Shown here: one piece after another, positions 25,523-33,971 of the stretch | How the letters are laid out: every line of letters starts with the position of its first letter | How positions within the stretch are numbered: position 1 is the stretch's first letter | Source: CF-167 sp963695195 | GTDB taxonomy: Bacteria; Chloroflexota; Limnocylindria; QHBO01 | DNA: 64,000 nt | Assembly (NCBI GenBank): GCA_963695195.1 | Contig: CAVOGE010000007.1 | Location: 496,001-560,000, forward strand | Direction of reading: 5' to 3' | Position numbers and translations under genes: made by a program | Notes under the pieces: model-generated | The model's database searches: none | Told to the model about the DNA's origin: nothing | The model's input: the letters and a program-made list of their open reading frames with translations, nothing else

Positions 25523-26215
25523 GTGACCAGTCATGACGCCGCCCGCCGGACGCGAATCCTCGAATGCATCGCTCGTGCGGTTGCCGACCGCGGCTACCCG
25601 CCCAGCGTCCGTGAGATCGGCGAGGTGGTAGGCCTCGCGTCGCCATCGGCGGTCCATCATCACCTGACAACGCTCGAGCGTGACGGGTTGATCGAGCGAG
25701 GCTCGCGGTCGTCGCGCGCGCTCCGGCTGACCGCTCGAGGCGAGGCCGAGTTGAGCGGCGGGCGTCCGCGGGCCGTACCGCGAGAGGGCGCCGAACGCGG
25801 CCGGGTCACACCCTTCCGCATGCCGGTCGAGCGCGATCTGCTGGCGCTCCCGGTGATCGGCGAGATCGCGGCCGGACGACCGATCGAGGCGTACGCCGAG
25901 GGGACCGAGACGCTGGAGGTTCCGCGCTCGCTCCAGGCTCGCGACGACTCCTACGTCCTCCGCGTCCGGGGCAAGAGCATGATCGATGCCCTCATCGACG
26001 ACGGCGACTACGTGGTTGTCCAGCCCCAGGCGACGGCCCGAGACGGCGACATCGTGGTCGCCCTGCTCGAGGACAACGGCGTCACCCTCAAGCGCTTCTA
26101 CCGCGAGAAGGACCGCATCCGCCTGCAGCCCGCCAACTCCGAGATGGAACCGATCTACGCGTCGGAGGTCCAGGTGCAGGGCAAAGTGGTCGGCGTCATT
26201 CGCAAGCTCGGCTGA
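25523..26215 (+). CDS. lexA: SOS repressor LexA
   Basis: LexA (230 aa) represses SOS genes and cleaves itself when RecA filaments form. The winged-helix N-terminus reads YPPSVREIGEVVGLASPSAV with a recognition helix near residues 39-52. The peptidase part has the cleavage site Ala117-Gly118 in EIAAGRP, the catalytic Ser152 in RGKSMIDA and Lys190 in GVTLKRF. A 25-residue Arg/Glu-rich linker separates the halves. The GTG start has AGGAG 6 nt upstream. dinB follows 47 nt later, so both probably share the SOS promoter. Confidence 0.96.
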   Translation: MTSHDAARRTRILECIARAVADRGYPPSVREIGEVVGLASPSAVHHHLTTLERDGLIERGSRSSRALRLTARGEAELSGGRPRAVPREGAERGRVTPFRMPVERDLLALPVIGEIAAGRPIEAYAEGTETLEVPRSLQARDDSYVLRVRGKSMIDALIDDGDYVVVQPQATARDGDIVVALLEDNGVTLKRFYREKDRIRLQPANSEMEPIYASEVQVQGKVVGVIRKLG

Positions 26216-26262
26216 TACGCCGGCGACAGACCGATGGCGGCCTCGCCGGCCGCACTACGCTG

Positions 26263-27477
26263 GTGACTCCAGTGCGCACCATCCTCCACGCCGACCTTGA
26301 CGCTTTCTACGCCAGTGTCGAAGAACTCGACCAGCCGTCGTTGCGCGGCAGGCCCGTGATCGTGGGTGGAGACCCGGGCGGGCGAGGCGTGGTGAGCGCC
26401 GCCTCGTACGCGGCTCGGAGGTTCGGGGTGTACTCGGCGATGCCGCTGCGCACCGCGGCGCGGCTCTGCCCGGACGGCGTCTTCCTTCCCGGGCGCCCGG
26501 ACCGATACCGGGACCTGTCGCGCCAGGTAATGGCGATCTTTGCCTCCTTCACGCCGCTTGTCGAACCGCTGAGTCTCGACGAGGCATTCCTCGACGTCAC
26601 CTCCAGCAGGGAGGCATTCGGGGACGGCGAGACGATCGCCCGCACGATCAAGCAGCGCGTGGCCGATGAGGTCGGGCTGGTGGTCAGTGTCGGGGTTGCC
26701 ACGAACAAGCTGTGTGCCAAGGTCGCCTCGGACCTCCGCAAGCCCGACGCGCTGGTGGTCGTCCCGACCGGTGGAGAGGCAGCATTCCTCGCGCCCTTGC
26801 CGGTGAGCCGGCTGTGGGGGGTCGGACCGCAGGCGCGGGAGGCGCTGGCAGAGTACGGGGTGACCACCATTGGGCAGCTCGCGGCGCTTCCCGAGGGGAC
26901 GCTGCGCCGGCGTTTCGGCAGCCACGGGGTGGATCTGGCCGGGCGCGCGCGCGGCCTCGATCCCTCACCGGTGGTGCCCAGCCAGGGGGCGAAGAGCATC
27001 GGGCATGAGTTGACCTTTGACCGGGATGTCACCGACCCGGCGCGCCTCGAGGCGACGCTGCTGGATCTCGCCGAGTCGGTCGCGAGCCGGCTCCGCCACC
27101 ACGATCTGGCAGCCGGAGCCGTGCAGCTGAAGCTGCGATACGAGGGATTCGAAACGATCACTCGACAGATGCCGCTCCCGAGCCAGACGCGCGAATCCGG
27201 CCCGATCCACGCCGCCGGCGTACGCATGCTGCGCAAGGTGCTGTCCGCGGAGCGCGCCGTCCGCCTGATCGGGCTGACCGCCATCAACCTGGCCGATGCC
27301 CAGCAGCTGACCCTGTTCGACGGCGCCGAGCGAAGGGATCGGCTGACCCGAAGCATCGACGCCGTGCGTGAACGGTTCGGGGAGCGCGCCATCACGCGGG
27401 CGCGACTGATCGGTCGCACCGATCGACGTCGGTTCGACTTCGGTGAGCGTCCCGACGCGCCGCCAGACGACGAGTGA
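26263..27477 (+). CDS. dinB: DNA polymerase IV (Y-family, DinB)
   Basis: Error-prone Y-family polymerase for translesion synthesis. Metal-binding residues are Asp11 (HADLDAFYASVE) and Asp106/Glu107 (SLDEAFLDV). The helix-hairpin-helix region (LWGVGPQAREALAEYGVTT) and little finger (KSIGHELTFDRDV) follow. A QLTLF motif near residue 347 matches the sliding-clamp-binding consensus. 404 aa is normal. Start GTG 26263 has no ribosome site; GTG 26272 is an alternative. It follows lexA, fitting damage-inducible expression. Confidence 0.95.
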   Translation: MTPVRTILHADLDAFYASVEELDQPSLRGRPVIVGGDPGGRGVVSAASYAARRFGVYSAMPLRTAARLCPDGVFLPGRPDRYRDLSRQVMAIFASFTPLVEPLSLDEAFLDVTSSREAFGDGETIARTIKQRVADEVGLVVSVGVATNKLCAKVASDLRKPDALVVVPTGGEAAFLAPLPVSRLWGVGPQAREALAEYGVTTIGQLAALPEGTLRRRFGSHGVDLAGRARGLDPSPVVPSQGAKSIGHELTFDRDVTDPARLEATLLDLAESVASRLRHHDLAAGAVQLKLRYEGFETITRQMPLPSQTRESGPIHAAGVRMLRKVLSAERAVRLIGLTAINLADAQQLTLFDGAERRDRLTRSIDAVRERFGERAITRARLIGRTDRRRFDFGERPDAPPDDE

Positions 27478-27486
27478 AATCAGACA

Positions 27487-27539
27487 TTGACTTCTCGAAC
27501 ACCTGTTCGTATCATCGTCCCCTATTCGAACACCTGTTC
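27487..27539 (+). promoter_or_regulatory. SOS promoter with two tandem LexA boxes
   Basis: TTGACT (27487-27492), 17 bp, then TATCAT (27510-27515). The spacer holds CGAACACCTGTTCG (box 27497-27508), and a second identical core GAAC-ACCT-GTTC lies at 27528-27539. Centres are 31 bp apart, about three helical turns, which would let two LexA dimers bind the same face. The layout copies the lexA promoter. Confidence 0.8.
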
Positions 27540-27571
27540 AGTGCCGAGGGCAGGTGGACAGCGCAAGGAGC

Positions 27572-27842
27572 AATGGACATCATGGCACTGACCCCCATCA
27601 CCCCAACCCGCGCCTACGTGCGCTGGGACCGCAAACAGGCGCGGCCGGCAGCCGTCCGCATCGCCGGTCGCGAGCTGACGGTCACCGGCGTGGACGCGGT
27701 GCGCGACGAGACCGCCGCGTATCCGGCCGAGCGCGGCCCGCGCGTCACATTCGTGGTCGAGAGCAGCGGTGGGCAGGCGAGGCTCGTCTTCGACCCACGT
27801 GGCCGGCGCTGGTTCGTCGAGGCGCTCGACCTGGCGGCCTAG
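27572..27842 (+). CDS. Small SOS-controlled protein of unknown function (89 aa)
   Basis: Not recognised. It encodes about 89 residues, from ATG 27572 or ATG 27581, with AAGGAG just upstream. The predicted fold is all-beta: a basic N-terminus (PTRAYVRWDRKQARPAAVRI), then strands ending in ARLVFDPRGRRWFVEALDL. The frame also stays open upstream to 27474, but that part overlies the LexA boxes. Two tandem LexA boxes precede it and dinB ends just upstream. Small basic proteins of similar size (DUF6504 group) accompany ImuB/DnaE2 mutagenesis genes in actinobacteria; membership in that group is a guess. Its stop overlaps the convergent formyltransferase by 4 nt. Confidence 0.75.
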
Positions 27843-28687
27843 TCGGCCGGCTCGTACTCCACGACCCAGATCGGCCCATCACCACATTCCACGCGCCGCC
27901 CGCTCCCACCCGGATCGGAGAGTGAAGTGCGCAACAGCCGAACCCGGTGCCCCTGGAGCTCGGCGATCGGCCCGACGACCTTTGAGAGGCCGAACGTGAA
28001 TGCCCACGCACGCACCTGGTCATGGATGCGCCGAGCCGGCTGCGACCAGTCGACCGAGGCGTAGTCTTCGCCGAAGTGCCCGGCCCACGTCGCTTCATCG
28101 GCCGCCTGGGGATCGCCGGGGTCGCCTGCGGCGATCCGGGCGAGCACCTCGGGCAGGAGCCCGATCGCCGCGGCGCCGATGCGCGGCCCGACCTGCTCGA
28201 TCGCGTGGTCGTCGTCCAACATCGGCACCGACGTCTGGGCGAGGATCGCCCCGGTGTCGAGTTCGGCGTCCATCCGATGCCAGGTCACACCAAACTGCCG
28301 ATCGTCGTCACGGAACGCCCACGCGAGGGGGATCGGCCCGCGGTGGCGCGGCAGCAATGCCGGATGACAGTTCACCGATCCGAGCGACGGCACCATCAGG
28401 GCAGCGAGCGGAATGCGCCACGGGAAGCCCCAGCACAGCGCCAGCTCGGGCCGGCTGGAGCGCAGCAGCGGCTCGACCGACCACTTGTCGCGCGCGATCA
28501 TCACGTCCAGCCCGCTCGGTGCCGTCTCGTCGCTGATCGGCGGGCGACCTGCCGCGGCCGGCTGCGCCCGACGGGCGCTGAGGATGGCGACCGGCTCGTG
28601 GCCGAGTTCGCGCAGCACCGGTACCAGCGCGTCGGCCACCGGCGGAACGGTGGTGATCAGGACGATCCGCCAGGCAGCGTCGCTCAT
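27839..28687 (-). CDS. Formyltransferase family protein (methionyl-tRNA formyltransferase-like)
   Basis: Formyl-THF-using transferase fold (282 aa). The catalytic triplet is visible: Asn and His in VNCHPALLPRHRGPIP, and Asp in DAELDTGAI. The C-terminal domain (DYASVDWSQPARRIHDQVRA) resembles the Fmt C-domain, which also occurs in ArnA-like and hydrogenase-type formyltransferases. The N-terminal part differs from Fmt, so it could be the housekeeping Fmt or a sugar or hydroxamate formyltransferase. ATG 28687 is used; GTG 28693 is an alternative. It is divergent from the folate genes at 28780-30350, which would supply its cofactor. Confidence 0.8.
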   Translation of the reverse strand: MSDAAWRIVLITTVPPVADALVPVLRELGHEPVAILSARRAQPAAAGRPPISDETAPSGLDVMIARDKWSVEPLLRSSRPELALCWGFPWRIPLAALMVPSLGSVNCHPALLPRHRGPIPLAWAFRDDDRQFGVTWHRMDAELDTGAILAQTSVPMLDDDHAIEQVGPRIGAAAIGLLPEVLARIAAGDPGDPQAADEATWAGHFGEDYASVDWSQPARRIHDQVRAWAFTFGLSKVVGPIAELQGHRVRLLRTSLSDPGGSGRRVECGDGPIWVVEYEPAD

Positions 28688-28779
28688 GCGCACCGAAGTC
28701 TAGCCCGTACAATCGACGGCGGAGGCGTCCCGCCGGGGGCGGCGCTGGGCGCTTCGCCAACCGCACGAGGCCCGAGCCG

Positions 28780-29430
28780 ATGGGCGACCCGATCCGACTC
28801 ACCGACCTTCCCCTGCGCGACCTCGCCGACCGGCTGGCGAGCCGCGACCCGGTGCCCGGCGGCGGCAGCGCGGCAGCGATCGCCGGTGCGATGGGCGCCG
28901 CGCTCGTCTCGATGGTGGTCGAACTGACCGTCGGACGCCCCGGGTACGCCGAGCACGATGCGGCGCTCCGTGAGATCGGGGCTGACGCTGTCGTGCGACA
29001 GAACCTGCTGCTGGAGCTTGCCGAGACCGATGCGGCGGCATACGGCGCAGTCGTCACTGCCCGGCGCATGTCGAAACAGACCGACCCCGAGCGCGAGGCG
29101 CGCTCCGCTGCGCTGCGCGACGCCATGCTGCAGGCGGCCCGGGTGCCCCTGCGCACGGCGAACGTCGCCTGGGAAGTGCTGGAGCTCGCGGCGCGGGTTG
29201 CCTTGATCGGCAACAGCAACGCGGTCAGCGATGCCGGTGTCGCGGCGCAGTTGGCAGCGGCCGCCCTGCGCGGGGCGCTGCTGAACGTGCGGATCAACCT
29301 GCCCTTTCTTGCCGACGACGAGCCGCTGCGCGTCACCGCGACGGCCGAGATGCGTCGCCTTGCAGCGGTCGCCGCCGCCAGCGAGCAGGCGACGCTCGCG
29401 GCAGTCGAAGCCCGGATCGGAACGTCGTGA
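28780..29430 (+). CDS. Formiminotetrahydrofolate cyclodeaminase / FchA-type methenyl-THF cyclohydrolase
   Basis: Stand-alone homologue of the C-terminal domain of mammalian FTCD (216 aa). In the family, members convert 5-formimino-THF to methenyl-THF plus ammonia, or, as FchA, hydrolyse methenyl-THF. PVPGGGSAAAIAGAMGAALV at residues 24-43 is the family signature, and helix-rich segments (ARRMSKQTDPEREAR, LIGNSNAVSDAGVAAQLAAA) follow. It overlaps folD by 4 nt. Two roles are possible and not exclusive: handling formimino-THF made by FtcD (52686), or replacing the cyclohydrolase activity that the adjacent FolD seems to have lost. Confidence 0.9.
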   Translation: MGDPIRLTDLPLRDLADRLASRDPVPGGGSAAAIAGAMGAALVSMVVELTVGRPGYAEHDAALREIGADAVVRQNLLLELAETDAAAYGAVVTARRMSKQTDPEREARSAALRDAMLQAARVPLRTANVAWEVLELAARVALIGNSNAVSDAGVAAQLAAAALRGALLNVRINLPFLADDEPLRVTATAEMRRLAAVAAASEQATLAAVEARIGTS

Positions 29431-30350
29431 GCGCGCGCATCCTCGACGGGCGGGCGGTCGCCTCGCGCCTGTGGCGCGACCTCTCCGACCGTGTCGCCGA
29501 CCTGCGCGAGCGAACCGGGGCCTCCCCGCGCCTGGCAATCGTGCGATTCGATGACCGAGGACCTTCGGCGGTCTACGCGGGGAGCGTCGCTCGCGCCGCT
29601 CGAAGCGTCGGCGTGGAGCCGCACGAGGTCGCGCCGCCCACCGGCGTGGCGCTCACCGACCTGGCGGGGCGGATCGGGGCCCTCAACCGCGACCCGAGCG
29701 TGGCGGGGATCGTCATCGCCCAACCGGTCCCCGCCCACCTCGACCCGTCGGCGGTGGTCGCCCTGATCGACCCGGCCAAGGACGTGGATGGGGCGACACC
29801 GCTCAACGCGGGGCGCATCGCCCGCGGCGAGCGCACCTTTGTGCCGGCCACTGCCCTGGCCGTCATGGCGATCCTTCGCAACTACGAGGTCCCGATCGCG
29901 GGTCGGCGGGCGGTCGTGATAGGCCGCTCTGCGGTCGTTGGCCGCCCGGTGGCCGCACTGCTGGTGGCAGCCGACGCGACGGTGGTGATCTGTCATCGGC
30001 GAACCCGCAACCTGGCTCGCGAGGTGCGGCGCGCCGAGATCCTGGTGGTTGCCGCCGGTAGCCCGCACCTGATTCGCGCCGAGATGGTCAATCGCTCGGC
30101 GGTGGTGATCGACTGCGGCATCAATACGACGCCCGACGGGATCGTCGGCGACGTCGATTTCGGGTCGGTGCGCCCGGTGGTGGCGGCCATCACCCCCGTG
30201 CCGGGCGGAGTCGGACCGGTGACCACCATGATGCTGTTGGAGCAGACCGTTGAAGCGGCCGAGCGCCAGGCGGCCGAGTTTGAGCCCGCGCTGGACCGCT
30301 ATGCGCTACCGGCCGCGTCAGGGCCGATCAGACCGCCAGCCGCTCGTTGA
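29427..30350 (+). CDS. folD: FolD-type methylene-THF dehydrogenase lacking cyclohydrolase residues
   Basis: FolD family (307 aa). Its NADP-binding domain (GRSAVVGRPVAALL) and C-terminal PVPGGVGPVTTMMLLEQT are intact. In bifunctional FolD the catalytic YxxxK lysine (Lys54 in E. coli) and Gln98 of QLPLP drive the cyclohydrolase step. Here the first reads YAGSV (Tyr50 kept, Val54) and the second AQPVP (Ala98). Asp121 in KDVDGATPLN is kept. Dehydrogenase activity is likely; cyclohydrolase activity is doubtful. The overlapping FchA-like gene upstream could supply it. A C-terminal tail of about 20 residues is extra. Its 3' end overlaps the convergent ptsI by 23 nt. Confidence 0.9.
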   Translation: MSARILDGRAVASRLWRDLSDRVADLRERTGASPRLAIVRFDDRGPSAVYAGSVARAARSVGVEPHEVAPPTGVALTDLAGRIGALNRDPSVAGIVIAQPVPAHLDPSAVVALIDPAKDVDGATPLNAGRIARGERTFVPATALAVMAILRNYEVPIAGRRAVVIGRSAVVGRPVAALLVAADATVVICHRRTRNLAREVRRAEILVVAAGSPHLIRAEMVNRSAVVIDCGINTTPDGIVGDVDFGSVRPVVAAITPVPGGVGPVTTMMLLEQTVEAAERQAAEFEPALDRYALPAASGPIRPPAAR

Positions 30351-31998
30351 CCCAGGCACGCGCCGTCGCCGGATCGGGTGCGTCGAGGCAGCGCTTCGCG
30401 AGGTCCTGAGCCTCCACCAGGGTGACCGATGCGAGTGCTCGCTTGACCGCGCCAAAGGAGGCTGGACCCATCGACAGCTCGCTGACCCCAAGCCCGGTGA
30501 GCACCACCGCGCCGGCAGGATCGCCGCCCATCTCACCGCAGACCGCAACCGGGACACCGCGCGGCGCGGCCGCCGCAACCAGGCTGGCGATGCTGCGCAG
30601 CACCGCGGGATGCATCGGGTCCTGGCGCTCCGCGAGGGCCGCATTGGTACGGTCAGCCGCGAGCAGGTACTGCGTCAGGTCGTTGGTACCGACGCTGAAG
30701 AAGGCGACCTCGTCGGCGAGTTGATCGGCGACCACGATCGCGGACGGCACCTCGACCATGATCCCGAGCTGCGGCACCACCGAGGCACCAACCGCCTCCA
30801 CGGCTGCATCGAGCAGGCCGCGGACGCGACGCACATCCGCCAGGTCGGCGACCATCGGCGCCATGATCAGCGGGCGAACCACGCCCGCCTCCGCCGCCGC
30901 GCGGACGATGGCTCGCAGCTGGGTGGAGAGCAGCTCCGGCTCGCGTTCCGCCAGGCGGATGGCACGCACCCCCAGGAAGGGGTTGGGCTCGGGTTCGAGC
31001 ACGACGAAGGGGAGCGGCTTGTCGCCGCCGATGTCCATCAGGCGAATCACCACCGGCCGGTCGCCGAAGTCGCGCAGGACCTGCGCATATGCCGCCGCCT
31101 GGGTCTGTTCATCGGGCGCCCGTCGGCGTCCCATGAAGACGAATTCGGTGCGGAAGAGGCCAACCCCCTCCGCCCCCGCCCGCAGAGCGACCGACGCGTC
31201 GTGCGGACTGCCGATGTTGGCGCCCAGCATCACGCGGTGGCCGTCGGCGGTGGCCAGCAGCCGGTCGTGGAGTGCCCGTTCGGCGTCGAGCCGGGCCTCG
31301 TGCTCGGTCTCCCAGAGGGCCAGGCGCTGACGATCGTCGGACCCCGGCTCGAGTATCACCAGGCCGGCGTTGCCGTCCACCAGCATCTCGGTCGCGCCGC
31401 TCGCGGCGGCGAGCAGACCGGCCGCCCCGACAACTGCGGGGATCCCCAGTGCGCGTGCCAGGATTGCGGCGTGGGCCGTGGGCGATCCACCCTCCAGCGC
31501 GAGCCCGGCGAGCAGGGACTGATCCAATTCCGCGGTCGTGGAGGGCGTCAGGTCCCGCGCCACCAGGATCGAGCGACGGCTCAGTTGGGGTGGCGCCTCG
31601 CCCCGTACGGCGCGCGCAATGCGGGCAGCCACGTCGCGCACGTCGGCGGCGCGCGCCGCAAGCAGCTCGTCCGACAGCGCCTCGAGCACGGCGGCGGCCT
31701 CCTCGCCAGCGGCGAGAATCGAATCATCGGCGGCCATGCCCGTCTCGATCAGTCGGCCGGCAGCCTCGAGCAGCTCCGGGTCGGCGGCCATCAGCGCCTG
31801 CGCCTCCAGGATCTCCGACTCATCCGGCAACCCGCGATCGCGCAGGCGGGACGCCAGGAGATCGAGCTGCCGGCAGGACTCGGTGACCGCGGCGCCCAGG
31901 CCGATGACCGGAGCCCCCGTCCCAGTTGCCGGCTCCAGCACGGCGGGCGGTGCGGCGGCCATGCCCGGTGCAGCGGCAACCCCGCGCAGCGTCCTCAC
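30328..31998 (-). CDS. ptsI: Phosphoenolpyruvate-protein phosphotransferase (PTS Enzyme I)
   Basis: Enzyme I takes phosphate from PEP on a histidine and passes it to HPr. The swivelling domain has His176 in GGSPTAHAAILARALGIPA. The PEP barrel has GVGLFRTEFVFMGR, NPFLGVRAIRL, MVEVPSA, FSVGTNDLTQYLLAADR and AVCGEMGGDP (active-site Cys). 556 aa is normal. The GTG start overlaps the HPr stop as GTGA. With HPr and SorC on this strand and IIA-IID on the other, the locus is self-sufficient. EI genes are not common in Chloroflexota. Confidence 0.95.
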   Translation of the reverse strand: MRTLRGVAAAPGMAAAPPAVLEPATGTGAPVIGLGAAVTESCRQLDLLASRLRDRGLPDESEILEAQALMAADPELLEAAGRLIETGMAADDSILAAGEEAAAVLEALSDELLAARAADVRDVAARIARAVRGEAPPQLSRRSILVARDLTPSTTAELDQSLLAGLALEGGSPTAHAAILARALGIPAVVGAAGLLAAASGATEMLVDGNAGLVILEPGSDDRQRLALWETEHEARLDAERALHDRLLATADGHRVMLGANIGSPHDASVALRAGAEGVGLFRTEFVFMGRRRAPDEQTQAAAYAQVLRDFGDRPVVIRLMDIGGDKPLPFVVLEPEPNPFLGVRAIRLAEREPELLSTQLRAIVRAAAEAGVVRPLIMAPMVADLADVRRVRGLLDAAVEAVGASVVPQLGIMVEVPSAIVVADQLADEVAFFSVGTNDLTQYLLAADRTNAALAERQDPMHPAVLRSIASLVAAAAPRGVPVAVCGEMGGDPAGAVVLTGLGVSELSMGPASFGAVKRALASVTLVEAQDLAKRCLDAPDPATARAWVNERLAV

Positions 31999-32294
31999 TC
32001 GCCTGTCACCTCGGCGGTCCCCTCACCGAGTCCTCCGGCGATGAGGGCGAGGAGCGTGTCAATCGCATCGTCCGCGTCAACGCCGGTGGCCTCGAGACGG
32101 ATCTCGTCGCCGTGGCCGACCCCGAGCCCCAGGACCGCCAGCATGCTCTTGGCCGATGCGGTCCGCCCGGGGTCGCGGGTGAGGTTGCAGAGTCGGATAT
32201 CGGCGCCGAAGCCGGCTGCCGCCCGCACGAAGCTGGCCGCTGGTCGGGCATGCAGGCCCGATCGGTTGCGGACGGTGATGGTCGCCTCCGGCAT
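31995..32294 (-). CDS. ptsH: Phosphocarrier protein HPr
   Basis: HPr (99 aa) relays phosphate from EI to IIA. His15 in RSGLHARPAASFV is the phosphorylated residue, and ASAKSMLAVLGLGV contains the serine (Ser50) that corresponds to regulatory Ser46 in Firmicutes. No HPr kinase is visible here, so serine control is unproven. A C-terminal Gly/Glu tail makes it slightly longer than usual. ATG 32294 was chosen because the N-terminus PEATITVRN matches the family; the frame stays open to 32372 but that part lies inside the SorC gene. Confidence 0.94.
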   Translation of the reverse strand: MPEATITVRNRSGLHARPAASFVRAAAGFGADIRLCNLTRDPGRTASAKSMLAVLGLGVGHGDEIRLEATGVDADDAIDTLLALIAGGLGEGTAEVTGE

Positions 32295-32304
32295 CGAGCT
32301 GCCC

Positions 32305-33312
32305 TCAGGATCCGGGGCGCCGGCGCGGCCCGGCCTCGAGTCGCTCGAGGATGGAAAGTGCGGTCGGCTCATCGGTTACCAGGGAGTCGAGGAGGCCGGT
32401 GCGGCTGGCACCGATGATCCCCGCAACCTTGTGCGGACCGGCGGCCACCGCGATCACCCGCGCTGCCTGGTGCAACAGGTCGACCGGCGCAGCGATCGTC
32501 TGATCGGTCGACGGATCCTCGACCACGGCCCCATCCTCGGTGAAGAGGTGCCCGACGATATCGCCCACGACGAGGTGGTTCACGAGGCGAGTGCGCTCCT
32601 CGGGCGTCAGACGATCCATCACCGTCCAGTAGCCAGGGTCCGCGAGTGGGCCGCCGGAGATGCCGATGATCGCCAGGGAGAGTCTCGACCAGTACTCGGT
32701 GGTCGCCACGATGCTGCTCTCGCGCATGAGCGCGTCGCGGACGGCCGGCGAGTCGACCCGCGCCGGGGCATGGAGCACCAGGTGGCGTGCGCCCAGCCGC
32801 TCAGCAGCGCGGCGGGTAACCTCGTTGATGTCCAGGTGCGGCGCCCCCGGGTCGAATCCTCCGACCAGCGGGACCACCGTCAGGTGCGAGCGTTGCGCGG
32901 CCGGGAAGGCATCAACCAGCGCGGAGACCGTGAAGCCTCCGGCGATCCCCAGCACGCCGGCATCGGGGATCGTCCCCGCCACCCACGGCGCGGCGGCCAC
33001 CGCACACAGGCGGGAGGCGACCGAAGGGGCGTCGCTTCGCCCTGGGGTGACGTGCGCGTCGTCCACGCCCAGGGCAGCAGCCAGGCGCTGGGCAAGGCCC
33101 GATAGCTGCTCCGGCGCGGCCTGCACATTGATCCGGACGATCCCGACCTCGCGCGCCTGCGCCAGCAGGCGGGAGACCTTCGAGATGCTGTAGCCCGTCA
33201 GGGCTGCGATCGCAGACTGGCTCTGGTCACGGAGGTAATACAGCTCGGCGACCAGCCGCATCATCTGCTCGTCGCCGGAGGTCGCCGGTGTGGAGCGCGG
33301 CGCCGCTGTCAT
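32305..33312 (-). CDS. SorC/DeoR-family sugar-responsive transcription regulator
   Basis: Regulator (335 aa) with an N-terminal helix-turn-helix (LRDQSQSAIAALTGYSISKV, residues 27-46) and a C-terminal phosphosugar-binding domain of the SorC/CggR type (GVLGIAGGFTVSALVDAF, and IIGASRTGLLDSLVTDEPTA at the end). In the family, binding of a phosphorylated sugar changes DNA binding. Divergent from the PTS IIA-IID genes, with a promoter and inverted repeat between them, it is the obvious local regulator. The same GCAA-N4-TTGC motif occurs again at 41198. Effector sugar unknown. Confidence 0.9.
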   Translation of the reverse strand: MTAAPRSTPATSGDEQMMRLVAELYYLRDQSQSAIAALTGYSISKVSRLLAQAREVGIVRINVQAAPEQLSGLAQRLAAALGVDDAHVTPGRSDAPSVASRLCAVAAAPWVAGTIPDAGVLGIAGGFTVSALVDAFPAAQRSHLTVVPLVGGFDPGAPHLDINEVTRRAAERLGARHLVLHAPARVDSPAVRDALMRESSIVATTEYWSRLSLAIIGISGGPLADPGYWTVMDRLTPEERTRLVNHLVVGDIVGHLFTEDGAVVEDPSTDQTIAAPVDLLHQAARVIAVAAGPHKVAGIIGASRTGLLDSLVTDEPTALSILERLEAGPRRRPGS

Positions 33313-33348
33313 CGTGTCGAGCGGGCGTGCACGGAAGCGCTCCTATCC

Positions 33349-33415
33349 TTGACACTCAGCGAGTCGCAGGAGTATACAAGGGGCACCCTGCAAAACTGGT
33401 ACGCAAGTTTTTGCA
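33349..33415 (+). promoter_or_regulatory. PTS promoter with downstream inverted-repeat operator
   Basis: TTGACA (33349-33354) and TATACA (33373-33378), spacer 18 bp, point toward the IIA gene. Just after the predicted start site lies the inverted repeat TGCAAAACT (33389-33397) / AGTTTTTGCA (33406-33415), whose right side contains GCAA-GTTT-TTGC. The placement suits repression by the divergent SorC protein. Confidence 0.7.
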
Positions 33416-33460
33416 CGCTCCCATTGTGACGAATTCGACGGCGGGACGGAAGGGGTTGCG

Positions 33461-33859
33461 GTGAGGCAATTCGACGTGGTGGTCGCTTCGCACGGAGGCC
33501 TGGCGGCCGCCTTGCTGGAGGCGGCCGCCATGATCGCCGGCCCCACTGAGCACGCCACCGCCGTCGGACTCGACCCGAGCGATTCACCTGAGACCTACCG
33601 AGAGCGGCTGCTCGCCGCCGTGCTGCCGGGGCGTCCAACCCTGATCCTGACCGACCTGTTCGGCGGCACGCCGCAGAACGTGGCGATCGCTGCGACGCGC
33701 GCCCAGCAGGCGCGCTGTATCTCCGGGGCGAATCTGGGCCTGGTGATCGAGGCGTTGACCGCCACCGAGCCGCTCGACGACGCTCTCGTCGAACGACTGG
33801 TCGAAGCGGCGCGCGAGTCGATCGTGGACATCACGGCCCGCATGACGGCTCGCACATGA
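33461..33859 (+). CDS. PTS mannose/fructose/sorbose-family IIA component
   Basis: Stand-alone IIA domain (132 aa) of the mannose PTS superfamily. His11 in VVASHGGLAAALLEAA accepts phosphate from HPr, and TDLFGGTPQNVA is the family signature near residue 68. GTG start with GGAAGGGG upstream. First gene of the IIA-IIB-IIC-IID operon behind the promoter at 33349. Most enteric members fuse IIA and IIB; here they are separate with 112 nt between them, as in several Gram-positive systems. Confidence 0.94.
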   Translation: MRQFDVVVASHGGLAAALLEAAAMIAGPTEHATAVGLDPSDSPETYRERLLAAVLPGRPTLILTDLFGGTPQNVAIAATRAQQARCISGANLGLVIEALTATEPLDDALVERLVEAARESIVDITARMTART

Positions 33860-33971
33860 CAGGTGCGACATTGAACCGATGACCCGTACATCGATGTCAG
33901 GACACCAAGAGAAGGCCGGGCACTGAAAGGAGGCGCACCCGGCAGGCAGGCAATCGGAGAGGGAGGCTGGT

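Noticed and set aside
30250..33105. A 951-codon open frame on the plus strand opposite ptsI, HPr and the SorC gene
   Set aside because: It is a high-GC shadow: composition is Arg/Gly/His-rich with no family motifs, while the opposite strand encodes three clear proteins with intact active sites.
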